Source: Tolypocladium sp. Sup5 PDA-1 (lineage: Eukaryota; Ascomycota; Sordariomycetes; Hypocreales; Ophiocordycipitaceae). Taken from it: 64,000 bases of DNA. Shown one piece after another: positions 44,860-55,296 of this stretch. The stretch lies in assembly GCA_000750105.3 (NCBI GenBank), contig JPHH03000102.1:1-64000 (forward strand). Direction: 5' to 3'. Numbering within the stretch: the stretch's first letter is position 1; every line of letters begins with the position of its first letter. The position numbers and the translations under genes are program-made. A model generated the notes under the pieces. The model did no database searches and was not told the origin of the DNA. It saw nothing but the letters and a program-made list of their open reading frames with translations.

Positions 44860-45521
44860 CAGCTCATCAACGATATCTATAATACGTGGATAGTAAAGCC
44901 GGATATTCGGCAGTTGCTGCCTTTATGCGAAGCCGACGGAATCGACGACTCAGCTACTAGTCGCGCAATTCGAAGACATGCAGAGGAAATTTGCGACCAA
45001 GAGAAGATGCACCTAGCTACTGAGGTGGCGTCCCTACCGCCGGAACTTGGAGGGCCTGTCGTCCAATCCCGCAGCGATTTTCTGTCCCCCTGTGTAGATT
45101 TTGCCGTGACCCCAATTGCCTCAAATTGGTTGCAATAATCCAAACTACCCTCGGTCGTGCCCGAATGGATGGTCGTGTCATATGCTGCTCCACCCGGCGG
45201 CGTTCTATGTATGGAACTCCTCAAAGGGCAGATTTCTCAGCGACCAAGGCGACTGTTATTGAGAAGCTGAGCATACTCGTCAGCTTCATAGACTGGGTTT
45301 CACCATCAGCGCCAATTTATTGCATCTGTAAGGGCATTCAGCAGGCTGTGCGACGTACCATCGAGCAGTCGCTGGAGACTCCTACACTAGGAGTTACCGA
45401 AAACACTAATGGAAACTGGAACTTGGATGGCGCAGCGGATTTCGATACCATCTTCAACTTTGACTTGCTAGATACATTTGAGTGGCTTCGACCGGATAGT
45501 GGAGCAGCCGCGGCAATATAA
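44860..45521 (+). pseudogene. C-terminal part of a fungal transcription-factor-like protein, damaged
   Basis: Readable segments are NDIYNTWIVKPDIRQLLPLC, EADGIDDSATSRAIRRHAEE, VASLPPELGGPVVQSRSDFL, then after a frame change IIQTTLGRARMDGRVI, a block in a third frame YAAPPGGVLCMELLKGQIS, and again SATKATVIEKLSILVSFIDW to the end. The last residues, DTIFNFDLLDTFEWLRPD, resemble the acidic C-terminus of fungal Zn2Cys6 regulators. The pattern of compensating frame changes near 45125, 45180 and 45230 suggests accumulated small indels in a dead gene. Family assignment rests on general likeness only. Confidence 0.45.
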
Positions 45522-45727
45522 TCACTATCATGGCAATCGTGCTTGTAATGATCAGGATTCAGGGTTAGATATTATATGTAATAAGAGCCATGAATGATAG
45601 TCACCCGCTAACAGTCGGCCGAGCTTAAACTCTAACTTGAGAACTCCATACAACGACCGAGAGCTCTCTCCGCCAACCAGCATTCGAAGTATTTTCGCCA
45701 AATACCGGTAGCAATATTTCCGGGCCT

Positions 45728-46110
45728 TCATTCATTACCACAGTGGAGCTTCACACTTCCCCAGATCTCGCTGGGGTCGTGGTCAGCACACTCCCCGTAT
45801 GCGAGATCACGGACACGCTTGTGGCACCCCGGATCCCTATAGACAGTAACTAGTCCAAACTTAGCAATCTGACATAAGTATTATTTGTAGAGTAGGTATA
45901 AAACTCACAGGTACATCCATGGTTAACATTGATTGCTTTAAGAGACTGAGCTGGAAACCTAAGACGCTCGCATCGTCCTCTGATAGCGACTTCCCAAGTT
46001 GCAACACCATTGCAGCTAGGTTGCGCAAAGGCCTGGTAGTAAGAAAAGTCGCCCTGGGCGACAGCGCCAATCGCAAGAGCGGCGGCGGAGAGAATAGCTG
46101 CGGCGTGCAT
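45728..46110 (-). CDS. Small secreted cysteine-rich protein, effector candidate
   Basis: Two exons, 46110-45909 and 45849-45728, separated by a 59-bp intron (GTGAGT..GCTAAG..CTAG); 324 coding bases, 107 residues. The N-terminus MHAAAILSAAALAIGAVAQ is a clear secretion signal with likely cleavage after AVAQ. The mature part has six cysteines: PSCNG, GRCER, HGCTF (codon split by the intron), PGCHK, GECAD, LHCGN, enough for three disulfides, and ends CGNE. No domain is recognised. Size, secretion and even cysteine number are typical of apoplastic effectors or antimicrobial proteins. Unspliced, the frame would stop after the first exon, so the gene is easily missed. It sits between transcription-factor and helicase relics. 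Confidence 0.8.
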
Positions 46111-46200
46111 GTTGTAATTTGGTTATGGAGGGTAAAATTTCTTCTGGATTTGTTGGCTGCTGTATCTTCCAATCTGGTTTTCGCTAGCATTAGATGAGGT

Positions 46201-47900
46201 TCTTTCAGCTTTATATAGTTTTACAGCCCCAAGGTGACGGATTGGAAGTTAAAGGTCAAGTAGACGAACTGCGGGCCGTGGTGGTGTGAGTGATTGGCAA
46301 TCATAGGTTACGAATGTGGTATGACTTGCTTCGTTTGTGTAAGACAAAATTAGTGAGATGACGACGAAGCCGCCGTATATTCTATGACCGACCGTAGTAT
46401 AGATGTGGTATCCGAACTGTGGCCGGCTGGACTCTCCGCAATGGGTCCAGTTATTGTGTAGATCTTAGAGTTGCATAACTCCCCAGGCTATCGCTGTGGG
46501 TTTCAACCAGCTAAGCCCAACTTCTGCGCCCCTTTGGACGGTAATTGTCTCGGATTCTGATCTAAGGCTGACGTTGTTCTTCAACATAATATAGTACCTA
46601 AGAAGCAATGCGTATTGTGTAGCTTCCCATTTCATGGCTACAGCAAGAAGCATTGCATTACGCGACATAAGACAGATGAAATCAGTCCATGGTAGGGGAA
46701 ACCGGAACAATCTCCGTTGAGTGCATCAGACAAGATCAACAGATGACTGACAAGGGACTCCTTCACCGACTGCCACGTATAAGACAACACACAGCTCATT
46801 GCTACTCTGCAGTCGTCAATGAAAATACTTCGAATGTAAGACAATCTCTTTGACCGATACGGCTGAGTGTAGCTACACGTACCAGGTATTGATCGTTGTT
46901 GGGACTGTCTGAGAACTAGACCTAGCATGGCGCCCAATATAATCCTGACCGACAGATCGGAACAACCAATAGCTCCCTTCGTGGTTTTGCTCAATCGGTG
47001 CGTGGCAGAGGCCCAAGTGAGGTGGAAAGTATGTAGCCTTCGTCTTGTTTAACGTGTAATGGGCAGATTCGCTGATCGTGACATATGAGATGTGACAGAA
47101 CGTTTTGCTGAAATGGTCCTCCTGGGCCTTACCATATTATGATGAACATATCTTTGCATATTTGAATATCAGAATCTAGGAGGCATCAAAACGTCCATCA
47201 TGCGGAAGTAATCAACCCCTATACCAAAAGCTCAAGCTGAGCCCTGTTCAAAGAGACCTTCTTCCTGGCGCATCAAATGCAAGCGGCCCGATCCGTACAC
47301 AATAGATGCTCTGTGGCTGGCTGAACTGGACACTGAATGGTTAAAGCGTAGTATTTACAACGCATGTTTTTTATGTTTCTGGTGGTTGTCGCGGGAAATA
47401 AATAAAGTCACGACGTTTGTTTGTCACCGGCATGTAGTCCGGAGGGCTGTTCCCGATATGCAGTGTCGAGACTCCCACTGCAACTGAGACGTGCATGCTC
47501 AGCCGGCACATCTGTATATGTTGGCTTGTTTTACCTGGAAAGCCAATCGGCAACGGTCGGGGTATGCCGTATTTGTCTCTGTCTCAACTTTCAAGGCCCA
47601 GTTTGGCACGCCTCGTTGTCTTGTCCAAGCTGAACACTGGAATAGGTGCAGTAATGCACTGCCCAAGAAACCTCAACCACGTAGTTTTAGCCGTGATGAG
47701 GCGATGGCTATTAGAGGGTACATAAACCAATAGGTCGCAGAAGGGCAGTGTCGACACCCCCCAGTGGCCTTCCATCGTGGCCACCCCACCGTATTTACTC
47801 CGATCGCACAGGGCATTCATCGCAAGTCTACAATGGCCAACCTAGGCAGTAGGGCGGAACAAATTGTGAAATTGTATATTATAAGTTGTTGTGTAATGCA
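46201..47900. other. Intergenic, no gene recognised
   Basis: Many short frames on both strands without domain signs. Confidence 0.45.
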
Positions 47901-49162
47901 GCTATCTTTGTGTCCCTTGTTCGCTATAATCACCTGTCTGGCGCTCATGGCATTGGCGTCAGGACGGCTGAGTGTCTCAAGGCTGCAATCGGTAAGAGGT
48001 GGGGAAAACAGTCGGACGAACAGGCTGTCTTTGTTCAGCTGGTAGTTTCAAGCCAAGCGGCACAGGCGGCAGAACAGAGCTTCATCTAGACCCGCTGTGG
48101 ATTAGACGTCTCATACGTCTCTGTTCCAATCGGAGTCTGTCCCTGCGCAAGCTGGTATGCATGTTGTTGAACGAGATATGTTTTCCTCATGCAGAATCTT
48201 CTCAAGATAGAAATGAGGGTCTTCAAGCCTCCCACTGCCCTCCGATCAATGTCTCGGAATGACCAGTAATGATTGCCTCGGCCCGGACCGGGGTCATTAA
48301 ACGGCCAGAAACATCGGCGGATTCCCATGGGGAACGGGCATTACTGTAGCGACGCCGCCGAATTAGAATCACGCTGGCATTATAGAGACAGATCAGGCTA
48401 CGCTGCCGATTCTCATCTCCGAGCACAAGTGGAAAGGTACCTAGCCGACTGAGGAAGAAGCCATTATGATCCTCAACCAAACAGATAGCATCGACACCGG
48501 TGCCAGCCATCTTGATGTTCGTACCCAGGATGCCAATCGTCGTGAACCACAACACGCACCAGGGCCAGAAGCTGGTCAATGGTGCCAGCTACACGACTCT
48601 GGAGGTCATCCCGGAAAAGGCGCACCCAGGACATCGGAACTCGGCCGATGTGATTCTCCACTTCTGGCCGCCTGCGGGAATTGTGCTAGCGGCTGAGACG
48701 ACGAAAGAGCTCCACTTTGTCGGCATGCCCCCGCGCACCATACTCCTGACGGCAATGAGCGTCAAGATAGAATGCCAGCGGAAACGGCCATGGCAACTGA
48801 GCGATGTCACCCGAAAGGGTTTACCATGTGCGGCGGCCTTCGCATGCACTGACTATAAAGTGCAAGGAAGAACGTTGGAGCGAGTGGCCCTAGAGCTGCG
48901 CGGGACCAGGGTGACAAACGTAGGTGGTTAGGTGGTCCCGTCGCAGTGCGATCCGTACAGTTTATACGTGCAGCTGCCGCGTTGTCCATCATTGGATGGC
49001 ATAATGCTCGTATCAAAGGTCCGGGAAAGAGACATTATTGGCAACACGGTGCCGGACGACATGACTGCCGTAGAGGCAAGACTGGAAGAGCTGAGCCGCA
49101 AGACCATCAAGGAAGCTGCAAGCCTGGCTCGATGGAGAGGCTTCAGACAAAGTGGCCAATGA
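47900..49162 (+). pseudogene. PIF1-family (Helitron-type) DNA helicase remnant
   Basis: The best part is 48500-49162: MPAILMFVPRMPIVVNHNTH, QGQKLVNGASYTTLEVIPEK, FVGMPPRTILL, ACTDYKVQGRTLERVALELR and, after an in-frame stop at 48929-48931, SQCDPYSLYVQLPRCPSLDG. The NHNTHQGxKLVNGA block and the later TDYKVQGRTL and YVQLPRCPSLDG correspond to the last helicase motifs (V-VI region) of PIF1/RecD-type enzymes, a form common in fungal Helitron-derived helicases. ATP-binding motifs (Walker A/B) and the Rep nuclease were not seen; 47900-48480 is more decayed and its assignment is doubtful. Non-functional. Helitrons often carry or flank accessory genes, which fits the position beside two secreted-protein genes. 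Confidence 0.6.
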
Positions 49163-49672
49163 GACGAAGGGTCAGATCAAGACTGATCAGGCGTTCCGGT
49201 TTACTTTTGCTCGTAGTGCGGTGGTATGCAACATCCGTTCACAAACATAACGAATGGAATTAATGCCCTCGTTGGCAGGTGGCTAGCTGACAATGACGTG
49301 TATCCGAATACAGTGAAAGGACATGGGTGATAGCCATCGGCCGAGACCCGGCGCTGAGGCAACGTCACAACCTAAACCGTGTTGGTCATACGACGCCGAG
49401 GGGAAGGAAGTGCTTGCTTGCGAGTATCGCAGAATTTACGGCTTGGCATGTTGTGTGGCACTGGTCGATCTACGGCAGATGACTCATGCTGGGGATATCC
49501 TGGCACCGAGGGCATTCGGTCGGGGCTTGACGTAAGCATATAATAATGCCGAGTCCCCCAAGACACCAAGCCTGGGTAAAATAGAAATCTTTATCACTTT
49601 GTCTTTTGTTCAATACACCAATATACACTCAACAATCCATCCCTTACAGCATTTCACTAAATCTCTGTCACC

Positions 49673-50119
49673 ATGGTCCGTCTCAGCAGCAGCCTCCTGT
49701 TTCTCGGGTGCACCGAACTGGCGCTCTGTGCTTACGCCGGCGCTCCGCCATTCCGCTTGGAAGGGCTCGAGCCGACAAAAGTCAAAGGACGACTAGAGCC
49801 GACGAAGGTCGTGCGGAATCCAGGTAAGGAAAGCAAGCCATGGACCAATGAGCGAGTAGTTTAGGCTGTGATTATGCTCAACACGTGTGGCTCAGGGATT
49901 GTGACGCCGGCGCCGACCCAGACAGGCATGATCGACAACTGCGATACATTTCACTATGTTTTGGATGGCGACACCTGCGCCATACTTGCCTCCAGGTTCT
50001 ACATCCCGGTGGATGATTTTATAAAATGGAATCCTGCCGTCGGCCCAGAGTGTAAGTCACTCTGGGCTGACACATTTGCCTGCGTGGGCCTCGTTATTGC
50101 CAAGACTGGGGAGTTGTGA
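49673..50119 (+). CDS. LysM-domain secreted protein (LysM effector-like)
   Basis: Two exons, 49673-49823 and 49896-50119, with a 72-bp intron (GTAAGG..CTCAG); 375 coding bases, 124 residues, no lesion. The signal peptide is MVRLSSSLLFLGCTELALCA, followed by a basic spacer with a short repeat (GLEPTKVKGRLEPTKVV). A single LysM domain lies in the second exon: NCDTFHYVLDGDTCAILASR, FYIPVDDFIKWNPAVG and ECKSLWADTFACVGLVI. It shows the GDTC, WNPAVG and final CVG features and four cysteines. LysM proteins bind chitin oligomers, and in plant-pathogenic or symbiotic fungi they hide hyphal chitin from host receptors or protect hyphae. Binding has to be tested for this member. Confidence 0.88.
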
Positions 50120-50489
50120 ACGGAGCGAAGGTGCAACTACATTGATTTCTAGTGTTATTCCTGATATTCCGCTTTCACTTCTCTCTCTCTTTTTTTTAAA
50201 CAAAGAAATCCAAGTTGTTAGTATATGATATTGCTAATACCACACTCCTTTTACTATTTACAAACGAAGATCCGTTGGCAACTCACCTCTTTTCGTAGTT
50301 TCCTTGTACTACATGCCATTCTTCCGGAACGTGCTGTAATTGGAATGGGTGTGCTATGAACATCAAATAGAATTCGTATCAACTCACCTCACAGCAATAG
50401 TCTTTCCACACCACCGTGTAGAAGGCTGTATGTAGCTATCACTACTGCGCCCAAAAAGTGGCAGGGCCATGGATATTGATTCCGTGCTC

Positions 50490-50941
50490 AACGAGGCCCA
50501 CTCTGGGGCATGTCCACCTCGGAACTGGGGGAAGCGGAATCTTTCCCGCAGCGACAGCTTCGAACCACAATAGATGTTGACTGCCCTGCTTGGCTGGACT
50601 TTATCCATGGTGGTCTGCAGTTTCAGGCAATTCACCACCTGTTCCCGCGCGTGCCGAGACATAATCTTCGAAAAGTCCAGGCCATGGTCAAGGACTTTTG
50701 TGCGGAAACTGGGATATCTTATTCCATTCTGGGATTCCTGGACGGAAACTACAAGGTACTCGGTCGGTTCGCCGACGTTAGCGATCAAGATATTGCTGAA
50801 TTGCCAAAAGTGCATGGCTGCTACTGGGGAAAGCGGGTTGCATTAAAAAAGCTTCATATGTCTCTTACAGTCCTTCTTTCCCTAAACTTTGTTTCTCTTT
50901 TGTTTATTACACTCGAGGAGTGTCTATATGTCGCATTCTAA
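50490..50941 (+). pseudogene. Delta-8 sphingolipid desaturase-like, C-terminal fragment
   Basis: The frame reads MSTSELGEAESFPQRQLRTT, DVDCPAWLDFIHGGLQFQAI, then HHLFPRVPRHNLRKVQAMVK. This contains the third histidine box QFQAIHH of front-end desaturases and is strongly like the end of fungal delta-8 sphingolipid desaturases. The cytochrome b5 domain and the first two histidine boxes, about 400 residues, are missing, and sequence before 50490 does not continue the family. The last 50 codons are not family-like and may read through a lost intron or into unrelated DNA. Next to it, 50942-51190 is AT-rich with RIP-like composition, suggesting transposon-linked truncation. Confidence 0.65.
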
Positions 50942-51616
50942 ACAGTATTAACTGCCGTAATAGAAGCGGAAGCTAAGGAGCTTCTAAGTCTGGAATTACA
51001 AGGCAGTAATATAGCTGCCTAGCAGGCAGCGATTATAGTAACTAAAGCCTAATATCTTTATACTTATCAGAGCTGGCTATTTACCTAGCTATAGATAAAG
51101 AATTAAGGAGCTTTATTTACATAATTCCTTATAATTAAAGCGTGCCTGCTATCGCCCTATATAATAGTTTTATAGGCCTAGCTTGAGCGAATGGCCCGTC
51201 GTCATTGCAGGCTGAACTGGCGATGCTACAGGGTGCCGACGTGCGGGGAAGGCATTTCCTGGGCCAACGGCTAATCGGACCCAACGTGGAATAGCGGTGT
51301 CACCCAGTAATCAGAGCGGAGATAGCCGCACAAGCTCTTATGATTGGCAGTAGTCGAGTATGCCAGTGCCAGTCCGCAGCCTTCGGCGGGTATGCAACAG
51401 GCGGCTTCAATCTCAATGCATGAATTAAGCCCGGCATAACGGACGTAGAGGACCCGAGGAGCTCTCCAAGCTTCCGTCTCTGACCGACAGTGACAGTAAC
51501 CGCAGCAGCCCGTTCATACAGCGATGGCCTCTCTTGCCGGCCGAGCCCTGTGAGACCTATTGTCATTACATAGACGCTCTAAGCAGTTCAACAAATCCGC
51601 CGTCAATTAAACACGT
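50942..51616. other. RIP-like repeat remnant and intergenic DNA
   Basis: Positions 50942-51190 are TpA-rich and CpA-poor like the transposons. The remainder is of normal composition without a gene and forms the 3' flank of the transporter. Confidence 0.5.
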
Positions 51617-53125
51617 CTATGAAGAGTTGCTGTTATCCGCACACGAGAACGCTCCGCCAATCAGGCCGCTGGCATACGCATCAATGATGTTCTGGACAAC
51701 ACCGTACGTGCCTCCAATTGTCAAGAACACAGCCAACAAGATCATCAGCCAGTTGAGCCAGTACACAATAATATGCCACCAATTCCCCGTGCGGTAGTGC
51801 TGGTGGTCAAAAATCCAAAGGTAGCCCGGGAGTCCCAAGGCCAGTGGTGCGAATGTTAGGCTTCCGGCGAGTGCTAAGAGGTAGTTGAAGATGGGGATCC
51901 CGGACGCGAGCAGGAATGAGACGACAGACATGGCAAACGTGCATCCTAGCCAGACAGTCCAGTGGACCACGCTGTTCTTCTGCAGGTGCTCCGAGTTGCG
52001 GAGAATGCGCACGAAGAGATACTTGGCAGCAACGTGGATGTACAGACACGCGCTGACGAGCAGGCCGGTGAGGCCGATGCCGTAGGCTACCTTCTTGATG
52101 GTGTCCCCGGCGCTGCCCAGGGACGGAGACGCAACCCACTGGCCGCACCAATGGTAGACCACCAGCGAGAAGGTGAGGTAGGACGCCGTGACGACGGCCA
52201 TGCACAGGTAGACGGCCTTGTTGTAGTTGCGCGGCTTGCGCATCTCCGAGATAACAGGGAGGAAGGCGGATGTTCCAGCGCCGGAGCAGAAGATGGTTGC
52301 CACGGAGGTGATGCCAGTGACAAAGGTCGGGTTGCCAATGACATGGTATCCGAGCTCAAAGTCACCTGTCTGAGGAGCCGTAGCAGGGCGATCTCGAGTC
52401 GTGACACCGACTCTAGTTGTTCCGGTTAACTTCGTCAGATCAATGGCGGCGGGAAGACCTACACAACAATGAATACGGCAATGTAGATGGATAAGAAGCC
52501 CCCCCACGTCAGCCAGGCGATCTTCTCAAACTTCCGGGCGCTCGCCAGAATGAAGACGGCAACTGTAGCGACCACCATGAAGTAGTTGGTGCAGATGGCA
52601 TGGTTGGACAGCGCATTGAGGCCGACAGACGAGCCGAAAATGCCCGATGCGCCTACAATGGCATAAGTGACAAGGAAGAAGACGCCGGCGACCTCCTTCA
52701 ACCAGAGGCCGCCGACGACCTCGGCCATGTCGGCAATGGAGTGGCAGCCAGCGTGCGAGTTGCGAAAGTTCCCCTGGATGATGGCGCAGTACGTGTTGAG
52801 AAACTGCCATCCGAGAACATTGATGGCACCCGGGAGGGCGCCGAGGACGAACATGGCGGACGGTATAGTCAGAACACCAGTCGCAAAGATGACTGTGGGA
52901 CATTAGCTATGTTACGGAAAGTGAGAGCATTGATACCTGTGCCTCACCCTTGAGAAAGATGACCGACGCGTGGATCCATCCAACAGTTCGAAAGTCGACA
53001 TTGCCCTCTCCTTTCTTGAATACTTCGAACGCGTCATCGCCCTTTTCAAGCTTGCCGTCGTCGACGCTCACGCTGCTACTGAGCGGCGCCGGCGTAATGC
53101 TTTCGCCCTTTTCTGACTTTTGCAT
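51617..53125 (-). CDS. Amino-acid/auxin permease family transporter (AAAP, N-type amino acid transporter-like)
   Basis: Three exons, 53125-52948, 52892-52463 and 52412-51617, introns 55 and 50 bp, total 1404 bases, 467 residues, intact. The hydrophilic N-terminus ends in DFRTVGWIHASVIFLK, the usual entry to helix 1, then FATGVLTIPSAMFVLGALPG. Subsequent hydrophobic helices include VFFLVTYAIVGASGIFG, IYIAVFIVVVGV, SVATIFCSGAGTSAFLPVIS (helix with the AAAP-like Phe/Pro pattern), and RKPRNYNKAVYLCMAVVTA, giving about 11 membrane spans. Such proteins import neutral amino acids or related amides at the plasma membrane. First gene of the presumed catabolic cluster, upstream of the hydrolase gene in the same direction, and a plausible uptake step. 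Confidence 0.9.
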
Positions 53126-53761
53126 GGTGCTTGATGGTCTGGATGAAACGCTACAAACGGATCTTGATCCTCAAGGCAAAGTGGAAGTGCCATTAAGCGA
53201 TACACTTTATAGATTAAGAGCTCAGAGCAGGGAAGCGAGCGCAAGGCGTCTCCAAGTCTGATGTCGGCTCCTCGCCCGTCACGCTCGACCCGTTGGTGGC
53301 ACCACCAGGGTACAGAATGCGGGGAACGCCATCATTTCGTGTCCAGGGCAAGTCCCGTAACTCGTCGTTTGGTGGTTATCAGAAAGTAATCTGCGTCTGG
53401 GGCCTCGTGGTGTGGAGTGGGTGGCTTGGGTTGGAGCATAGCGCAACGTGTTGGGGTCAAGCTAAGCGCTCATCTATGGGGTAATTAATGGCTCCACGAT
53501 AAAGGCGATACGGCTAACGCGTCAGAGTTCCACACTACCAGGAATCAGAGAAGTCAGGTATGGAAAGAATCGGAGCTAAGTCTCGCAAAGTATGGACATG
53601 TACTGTGTTGACTGATATGACACTACATGTACGCAGAGCTGCACAGGAGCGGAGTCAACAAGCACGTGGGCATTGCTCTAATCAACCGAACACACGTTTT
53701 CGACGTTCGTAACATGGATCTCAGTAGTCATGGGGTAGTTCTAACGATTGCTAGCCCTACG
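53126..53761. promoter_or_regulatory. Intergenic region upstream of the transporter
   Basis: 636 bp between the transporter start and the 3' end of the deacetylase-like gene. No gene seen; presumed promoter. Confidence 0.45.
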
Positions 53762-54741
53762 TCAATCTCTTAACATGGCACCTGGTGCCGCTGGCATCGC
53801 TGCTCCCTCAGCCGGCCGATTCTTGCTTTTGAAATCGTCGCATATGTCGGCCATTATGACAAACTCAACCCCCTCATGCTTCTTCATGTGCTCAATCAGC
53901 CTTTCGTGCATGAGAATAGCGTGCGGTCGGCCTGAGACGTCCGGGTGTATCGTAATAGGAAAGATGAACTCGTCGTACTCGCGGTAGAAGTAATCAAAGT
54001 GGTCGCGCCAAATGTCCTCAACGTCTCGCGCGTTGACGAAGCCATGGCTGTTGGGTGCCTTCTTGATAAACATCATGGGAGGAAGGTCATCAAGATACCA
54101 GTTGGCCGGAATCTCTACCAAGCCTGTCTCCTGGCCCTTGACGAGGGGTTTCATCCACTCCTCGGGCTTTTTCTTGTAGTCAATTGGGGTCCAAGAGTCC
54201 CCCGTTCGCAGGTAGTAGGCCTGGCAGTCGGTGTGGCTCATGCTGTGATCGTACTCTATGCCATAGTCCAGGAGGAGCTGAGCGCCTTCTCTGCTCGTCT
54301 CCCACCACGGTGCAACGCTGCCGCGAGGCGGCTTTCCCGCAAACTCGGTCAGCATGCGGTAGGTCTTGTCGAGAATCTCGCGCTGCTGGTCGATGGTCAT
54401 GTCGGTTGGGTTCTCATGGGAATAGCCGTGGAGGCCAATCTCGTGTCCTGCGTCGCGGACGGCAGCCATGTCTTCGGGGAATGATTCAAGGCTGTGGCCT
54501 GGAATGAACCAGGTCGCCCTGATGTCGTACTTGGCAAGCAACTTCAGCACCCTTTGCGTGCCAATTGTCCCGGCAAAGTAGCCTGGTCACGAATCAGATA
54601 CAGCCCCAGCGCGAGTCTCGGATTGCTCAACTCACCTCTGCTTATGTCGTTGGAGGAATCCTCCCCGCCGTATGAGCCTAGCCAGCCGGCCACAGCGTCG
54701 ACATCAACACCGTAGCTAACGAGCACGCGCTTCTTGCCCAT
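53762..54741 (-). CDS. NodB/polysaccharide-deacetylase-fold hydrolase (PgdA / cyclic-imide hydrolase-like)
   Basis: Two exons, 54741-54636 and 54582-53762, 53-bp intron, 927 bases, 308 residues, intact. Starts MGKKRVLVSYGVDVDAVAGW; the Asp pair at residues 13-15 is at the NodB motif 1 position. Next LLAKYDIRATWFIPGHSLES, then EIGLHGYSHENP (motif with metal-binding His residues), GSVAPWWETS, WYLDDLPPMMFIKKAPNSHG and FIFPITIHPDVSGRPHAIL (C-terminal His). No signal peptide, so it is probably cytosolic and unlikely to act on cell-wall chitin. From general knowledge, this subfamily includes bacterial PgdA-like proteins and a cyclic imide hydrolase. With an amidase and a transporter alongside, ring opening or deacylation of a small nitrogen compound is more likely than polysaccharide deacetylation; this is inference. 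Confidence 0.85.
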
Positions 54742-55296
54742 ATTGTTGTGCGGTAGTTTACGTGAAGTTTGGTGTTGCTAATGTCAATTCGTTCGAGGTT
54801 AATTCCAACTTGGTGGAATCTCTTAATAAAATTGAGCGGAGGCCGTGCGACGGATGGAGAACTCCAGCGGTCCGAGTGTGTATCCACTCTGACATGGCGG
54901 ATTCCGAGCGTTTGGATGCCCCCCGGAGTCTTATCATGCGCTAGTGAAACAAACTCCAATACGACCCGCTGTTATTTCCTGGGGTCCATACTCCAACGAC
55001 CCCATTCTGTTCTCCCGGCATGGAGCCGGTTTGCATCATGATGGAGTCATCACCGTGATAAGCGGAGAAGACCCGAGAAACCCCACCCGCGCGTTTGTGT
55101 GTTTACGAATGCTGTACTCCGTACGGATTACTCTCACAAATACATTGGAGCTGATTTGACAGCCAGGACAACAGACAGTATCTCGGAGAAGCTGCTCGAT
55201 CTTGGGCTGTTGTGTCGTGTGTTGGTCTTCAACGTCACCCACCAACACCCTCCCAGAGGAACCACACCAACAAGCCCAGTCTGCATCACCAACATC
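54742..55296. promoter_or_regulatory. Divergent promoter of hydrolase and alcohol dehydrogenase
   Basis: 555 bp between the start codons of oppositely transcribed genes, both expected to be controlled from here. No gene inside. Specific operator sites were not identified. Confidence 0.55.

Noticed and set aside
46465..46994. Minus-strand ORFs between the secreted protein and the helicase relic
   Set aside because: No coherent domain or signal peptide; frames change without splice signals.
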